A DNA stretch of 60,443 nt from NCBI GenBank assembly GCA_025355995.1, contig JANXYQ010000074.1, positions 1-60,443 of the forward strand, read 5' to 3'. A program made the translations under genes and the position numbers. Origin of the DNA: Spirochaetaceae bacterium. Lineage in GTDB: Bacteria > Spirochaetota > Spirochaetia > Treponematales > Rectinemataceae. The stretch's first letter is position 1, and every line of letters begins with the position of its first letter. A model generated the notes under the pieces. The model searched no databases. It had not been told where the DNA came from and saw only the letters and a program-made list of their open reading frames with translations. This document shows positions 57,251-60,443 of the stretch, piece by piece.

Positions 57251-58123
57251 CTAAGTCTCTTCGATCCCGACTTCCATCCAGCGTCCCTTGGTCAGCACGG
57301 CTATCGAATCGTAGCCCGCGGCGGCCGCCAGCTCGCGCGCCGCCTCGATATTGACTCCCAGGTGCTCAGGCGCGTGGGCGTCGGCCGAGAAGGTTATGCG
57401 AACTCCGATCGTGCGGAGCTCGCGCAGGATCGGCAGGCTGGGGTAGGGGGACTTCACCTTGCCCCGGCTCATGCCGCCGACGTTGATCTCCACCACGATG
57501 TCCCTGCCCCGGAGCAGGCGCGCCGCGCCGAGGGCGGCGTCGAGGTAGCCGCGGGAGCCCTCGTCGAACCAGCGGCCTTGGCCCGCGGCCTCGGCGGCGT
57601 TGTTCTTCTTCACGAGGTCGAAGTGGGCCAGGATGTCGAAGCCGCCTTCATCGATCAGCCGGGAGAGCTTGGCGTAGTAGTCCTCGTACACCGCGCGGCC
57701 CAAGAGCGCGGCGTCGCCCCGATAGGCCTCGGCGGCCGCCTCGAACGCGTCGCCCCCCAGGTCGACCGCGAAGCGGCCCGGGCCGGGCAGGTCGACGAAA
57801 TGCAGGGCTCCGATCGAGTAATCGAGGCCGGCGTCGCGGAAGAGCGGGTCGCGAGGCGAGCAGGCGCCGGGCACCCATTCGATCTCCAGGCCGAGCAGTA
57901 CCTCGAGGCCCCGCCCTTCCCAGTCGGCCGCGACCCTTCGGATCTCGTTCCTATACTCCCCGAAGCGGGAGAGCTCCATGTTGCCCTCGTTGGGGAAGGG
58001 CAGGGGGCCGTGGGAGGAAAAGCCGAGGACCGCGTAGCCCTTGGCGGCCGCCGCCTCGGCCATCTCGGCCGCGGTAGCGCGGCCGTCGCAGAATTCGGTG
58101 TGTGTATGGTAGTTGGCGCGCAC
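57251..58123 (-). CDS. PHP-domain phosphatase (histidinol-phosphatase type)
   Basis: A 290-residue metal phosphatase with NYHTHTEFCDG at the start (two metal His), FSSHGPLPFPNEGN, LLGLEIEWVPG (metal Glu), GALHFVDLPG, ILAHFDLVKKN, VVEINVGG and FSADAHAPEHLG, in order and spacing of HisK/HisJ-type histidinol phosphatases. The start is GTG 58123, supported by TAGTAT 5 nt upstream (58129-58134). It may act in histidine synthesis or as another PHP phosphatase. No other his gene is near. Confidence 0.82.
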   Translation of the reverse strand: MRANYHTHTEFCDGRATAAEMAEAAAAKGYAVLGFSSHGPLPFPNEGNMELSRFGEYRNEIRRVAADWEGRGLEVLLGLEIEWVPGACSPRDPLFRDAGLDYSIGALHFVDLPGPGRFAVDLGGDAFEAAAEAYRGDAALLGRAVYEDYYAKLSRLIDEGGFDILAHFDLVKKNNAAEAAGQGRWFDEGSRGYLDAALGAARLLRGRDIVVEINVGGMSRGKVKSPYPSLPILRELRTIGVRITFSADAHAPEHLGVNIEAARELAAAAGYDSIAVLTKGRWMEVGIEET

Positions 58124-58164
58124 GCGGCATACTACCCGGTAGGTGCGGGGAATGGGAAGACGGA

Positions 58165-60443
58165 TCAGCCCTTGGTGTAGGCCGAGGCCGCCTCGGCGAA
58201 ATCGGCGTAGGCCGATCGGATCGCCGAGAGGGCGCGGGCCGCGGCGGCCAGGTCGCCCTCCCTCCCCGCCGTCTCGCCGGCGAGGGCTGCGTCGCCGAGG
58301 CGCCTGGCGCTCAGGTTCCAGGCGGCGCCTTTCAGCGAGTGCGATATCTCCATGAAGCGGCCCGAGTCCCTGGCGGCGAGGGCCTCGGCCAGCTCGCCCG
58401 CCTGGGCGCCGGCCTTGGCGACGAAGCGCCTGAGCAGGCCCACGACCGTCTCGGCCTGGCCGAGGAAGGTATCGAGGACCCCCGCCCAATCGAAGACGGA
58501 GCTGTCGGGGCCTCCTCGCGAGGCGAAGGGGGCCTCGCTCGGGGGCGGGACGGGGAAAGGCTCTCCCTCCCCGGCGCCGGCCGCGGGCAGGTGGGCGGCG
58601 AGGACGACGGCGAGGTCCTCCTTCTTGAAGGGCTTCACGAGGATGTCGTTCATCCCCGCCTCGATGCAATTCTCCCTCTCTCCCTTGAGCGCGCTCGCCG
58701 TGACCGCCACGATCGGCCCCGAGTAGCCCTTGTCGCGCAGCGCCCGCGCCGCCTCGTAGCCGTCCATCCTCGGCATGAAGATGTCCATGAGGACGAGATC
58801 GAAGGCGCGGGAGGAGCCGATCTCCACCGCCTCGACCCCGTCGCGCGCGGTGACGACGCGGCAGCCCATCTTGCCGAGGAGGAGGGTGAAGAGCTCGCGG
58901 TTGACCTCGTGGTCCTCGGCGAGGAGGACGTCGCCCTCGAAGCGAGGCTCGGCCGGCTTGGGCGCCGAGGGTCCCTCCGCCTCGGCGCCTTCGAGGTCCA
59001 GCTCCGAGGAGAGGGCCCGCGCGAGGGCATCGAGGAGCTCGCCCGGCTTGACCGGCTTGGATATGTAGCCGTTGAACCAGCGCAGCAGCTTCATCTTGGC
59101 GTCCGCCCCGATCGTGCCGACGGGGGCCATGAGGATGAGGCGGACGACGTTGATCGCGGTGTCCCCGGTGATCTCGCTCGCGAGGCGCCAGCCGTCCATC
59201 CTCGGCATGTTCTGGTCGACGAGGCAAACCGCGAAGGGCTCGCCTTCCGCGGCGGCCAGGCGAAGCGCCTCGAGGGCCTCCTCGCCGGAGCCGGCCTCGC
59301 TCACTCGGTAGCCGGCCGAGGCCGCGGACCGGGCGGCGAAGGCCCGGGAGAGGGGATAGTCGTCGACGACGAGGAGGCGCGCCCCGCCGCCCGCGGGCCC
59401 CTGCTTGGGGGGAGCCGAGTACTCCGGCGCGTCGAGGGGCAGCTCGAACCAGAAGACCGACCCCCGGCCAGTTTCCATCTCGCGGACCCCTATGGCGCCG
59501 CCCATGAGCTCGACGAGGTGACGCGAGATGGCGAGGCCGAGGCCGGTCCCGCCCGCCTTGCGCGCCTGCGTCGGGTCCCCCTGGAAGAATGGCGTGAACA
59601 GCCGCTCGCGAGTCGCCTCGCTCATGCCCGGGCCCGTGTCGGCCACCTCGAAGCGCGTCCGCGGGCCCGAGGGCGAGCGGACGCCCCGGAGGGTCAGGGC
59701 TATCCCGCCCTCCCGCGTGAATTTGACCGCGTTCTTGAAGAGGTTGACGATGACCTGCCTGAGCCTGCCGGGGTCGCCTCGGACGAGGGCGGGCAGGGTC
59801 TCGTCCACGTCGACGATTATCTCGAGCCCCTTTCGGTTCGCCTCCATCGCGAGGAGGTCGACCGATCGGAACACCCAGGAGCGCAGGTCGAAGCTCGTCG
59901 TCTCGAGGTCGAGGCGGCCCGCCTCGATCTTGGAGAAATCGAGGATGTCGTTGATGAGGCCGAGGAGGACGTCCGCGGAGAAGCGGACCTGGTTGACGTA
60001 GTCGGACTGCTCGCTGTCGAGCTCGGTCTCGTGCAGGAGCTCGACCACGCCGAGGATCGTCTGGATGGGCGTCCGTATCTCGTGGCTCATGTTCGCCAGG
60101 AACTGGCTCTTCGTGTGCGTGGCCTTCTCGGCCTCGTCCTTGGCGTCCCTGAGGCGCCGCTCGCGCAGGACCCGGTCGGTGACCTCGTCCACCGCGCACA
60201 GGAGGAAGCGCTGGCCCGAGTCGGCGCGCCCCGCGGGCGAGTCGACCCGGGAGAGGGCGAGCCTGAGCCAGCGCACGGCGCCGTCCGCCGACCGTATCGG
60301 GGTCTCCACGGTGGCCGTCGCCCTGCCGCCGAGGAGTATCTCGGCCGCGTAGTAATCGAACTTGGCGCCCTCGCGGAGGGAGATGAATTCGAAGAAGGAG
60401 ATGGTCAGCCTGTCCGGGTCCGCGCCGGCTATGCCGCGGAAGA
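58165..60443 (-). CDS. Hybrid sensor histidine kinase (5' end outside the window)
   Basis: A multi-domain phosphorelay kinase. Entering from the right edge, part of a PAS domain (SFFEFISLREGAKFDYYAAEI), an HisKA helix with the phospho-His in SHEIRTP, an ATPase domain (NLFKNAVKFT, DTGPGMSE, GGTGLGLAIS) and two receiver domains follow. Receiver phospho-Asp residues are in CLVDQNMPRMDG and LVLMDIFMPRMDG. A C-terminal Hpt-like helix bundle carries its His in EISHSLKGAAW. In the first receiver the usual Thr before the PVG loop is Ala. The gene is still open at 60443, so the start and sensor are missing. Confidence 0.92.
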   Translation of the reverse strand, partial: FRGIAGADPDRLTISFFEFISLREGAKFDYYAAEILLGGRATATVETPIRSADGAVRWLRLALSRVDSPAGRADSGQRFLLCAVDEVTDRVLRERRLRDAKDEAEKATHTKSQFLANMSHEIRTPIQTILGVVELLHETELDSEQSDYVNQVRFSADVLLGLINDILDFSKIEAGRLDLETTSFDLRSWVFRSVDLLAMEANRKGLEIIVDVDETLPALVRGDPGRLRQVIVNLFKNAVKFTREGGIALTLRGVRSPSGPRTRFEVADTGPGMSEATRERLFTPFFQGDPTQARKAGGTGLGLAISRHLVELMGGAIGVREMETGRGSVFWFELPLDAPEYSAPPKQGPAGGGARLLVVDDYPLSRAFAARSAASAGYRVSEAGSGEEALEALRLAAAEGEPFAVCLVDQNMPRMDGWRLASEITGDTAINVVRLILMAPVGTIGADAKMKLLRWFNGYISKPVKPGELLDALARALSSELDLEGAEAEGPSAPKPAEPRFEGDVLLAEDHEVNRELFTLLLGKMGCRVVTARDGVEAVEIGSSRAFDLVLMDIFMPRMDGYEAARALRDKGYSGPIVAVTASALKGERENCIEAGMNDILVKPFKKEDLAVVLAAHLPAAGAGEGEPFPVPPPSEAPFASRGGPDSSVFDWAGVLDTFLGQAETVVGLLRRFVAKAGAQAGELAEALAARDSGRFMEISHSLKGAAWNLSARRLGDAALAGETAGREGDLAAAARALSAIRSAYADFAEAASAYTKG

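Noticed and set aside
57251-60199. A 982-codon minus-strand frame linking PHP and the kinase
   Set aside because: Only its last part is the PHP gene; the front is an out-of-frame reading of the kinase, which has a better frame with all motifs.
1-60443. CRISPR arrays, rRNA genes, riboswitches or T-boxes
   Set aside because: No spaced repeat arrays, no rRNA sequence and no recognisable aptamer or T-box motif were seen; only short repeats listed above.

Overview
The window is about 60 kb of GC-rich bacterial DNA with dense, often overlapping genes and frequent GTG and TTG starts. It looks like a chromosome segment of an anaerobic, chemotactic, sugar-using bacterium. I lean towards a high-GC member of the Spirochaetota. 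The reasons are the MglB-type lipoproteins, the Bat/MoxR cluster, tRNA genes without encoded CCA, and a RecJ with a large insert. This is an inference from gene content, not a proof.

Left edge (1-1060): an accessory spot. An IS3-type insertion sequence ends at 136, next to a broken tyrosine integrase. A 23-bp direct repeat copies the 3' end of a tRNA-Glu(CTC) gene. A 39-bp palindrome sits just upstream of that tRNA, and a tRNA-Gln(CTG) follows. This stretch is visibly richer in A+T than the rest.

1-14 kb: housekeeping and pyrimidine salvage genes (recJ, pyrimidine-nucleoside phosphorylase, recO, a HAD nucleotidase), then a redox operon. The operon encodes a four-cluster polyferredoxin, an aldehyde:ferredoxin oxidoreductase with an unusual C-terminal extension, and an iron-type alcohol dehydrogenase; together these could interconvert acids, aldehydes and alcohols. 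A PadR regulator with a candidate operator, a stand-alone EF-Ts-like gene, and a translationally coupled PduL phosphotransacetylase and uracil phosphoribosyltransferase-like gene follow.

14-23 kb: a sugar-uptake and glycosidase operon on the minus strand. In order of transcription it holds a TetR regulator, ribose-type ABC ATPase, permease, binding protein, second permease, alpha-L-rhamnosidase (GH78) and a decayed GH43 gene.

23-47 kb: mixed genes. They include a chemoreceptor, M3 peptidase, Gre-like factor, a flavodoxin/adenosine deaminase/XdhC/LarA run, two tandem orphan MglB-like lipoproteins, ACT-domain and TPR/beta-propeller proteins, NudC, an acyltransferase with extra domains, a branched-chain aminotransferase, an FAD dehydrogenase, and a metallo-beta-lactamase/cyclic-nucleotide-binding/hemerythrin fusion.

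47-60 kb: a seven-gene MoxR-DUF58-Bat (aerotolerance-type) operon, a Smr protein, divergent infA and dksA/traR-like genes, an iron-sulfur aldo/keto reductase, a PHP phosphatase, and a hybrid histidine kinase cut by the window end.

A theme runs across the window. Many genes have a TANNNT-like -10 box only 5 to 9 nt before the start codon and no Shine-Dalgarno site, often with a -35 box 16 to 18 nt further up. This points to frequent leaderless transcription.
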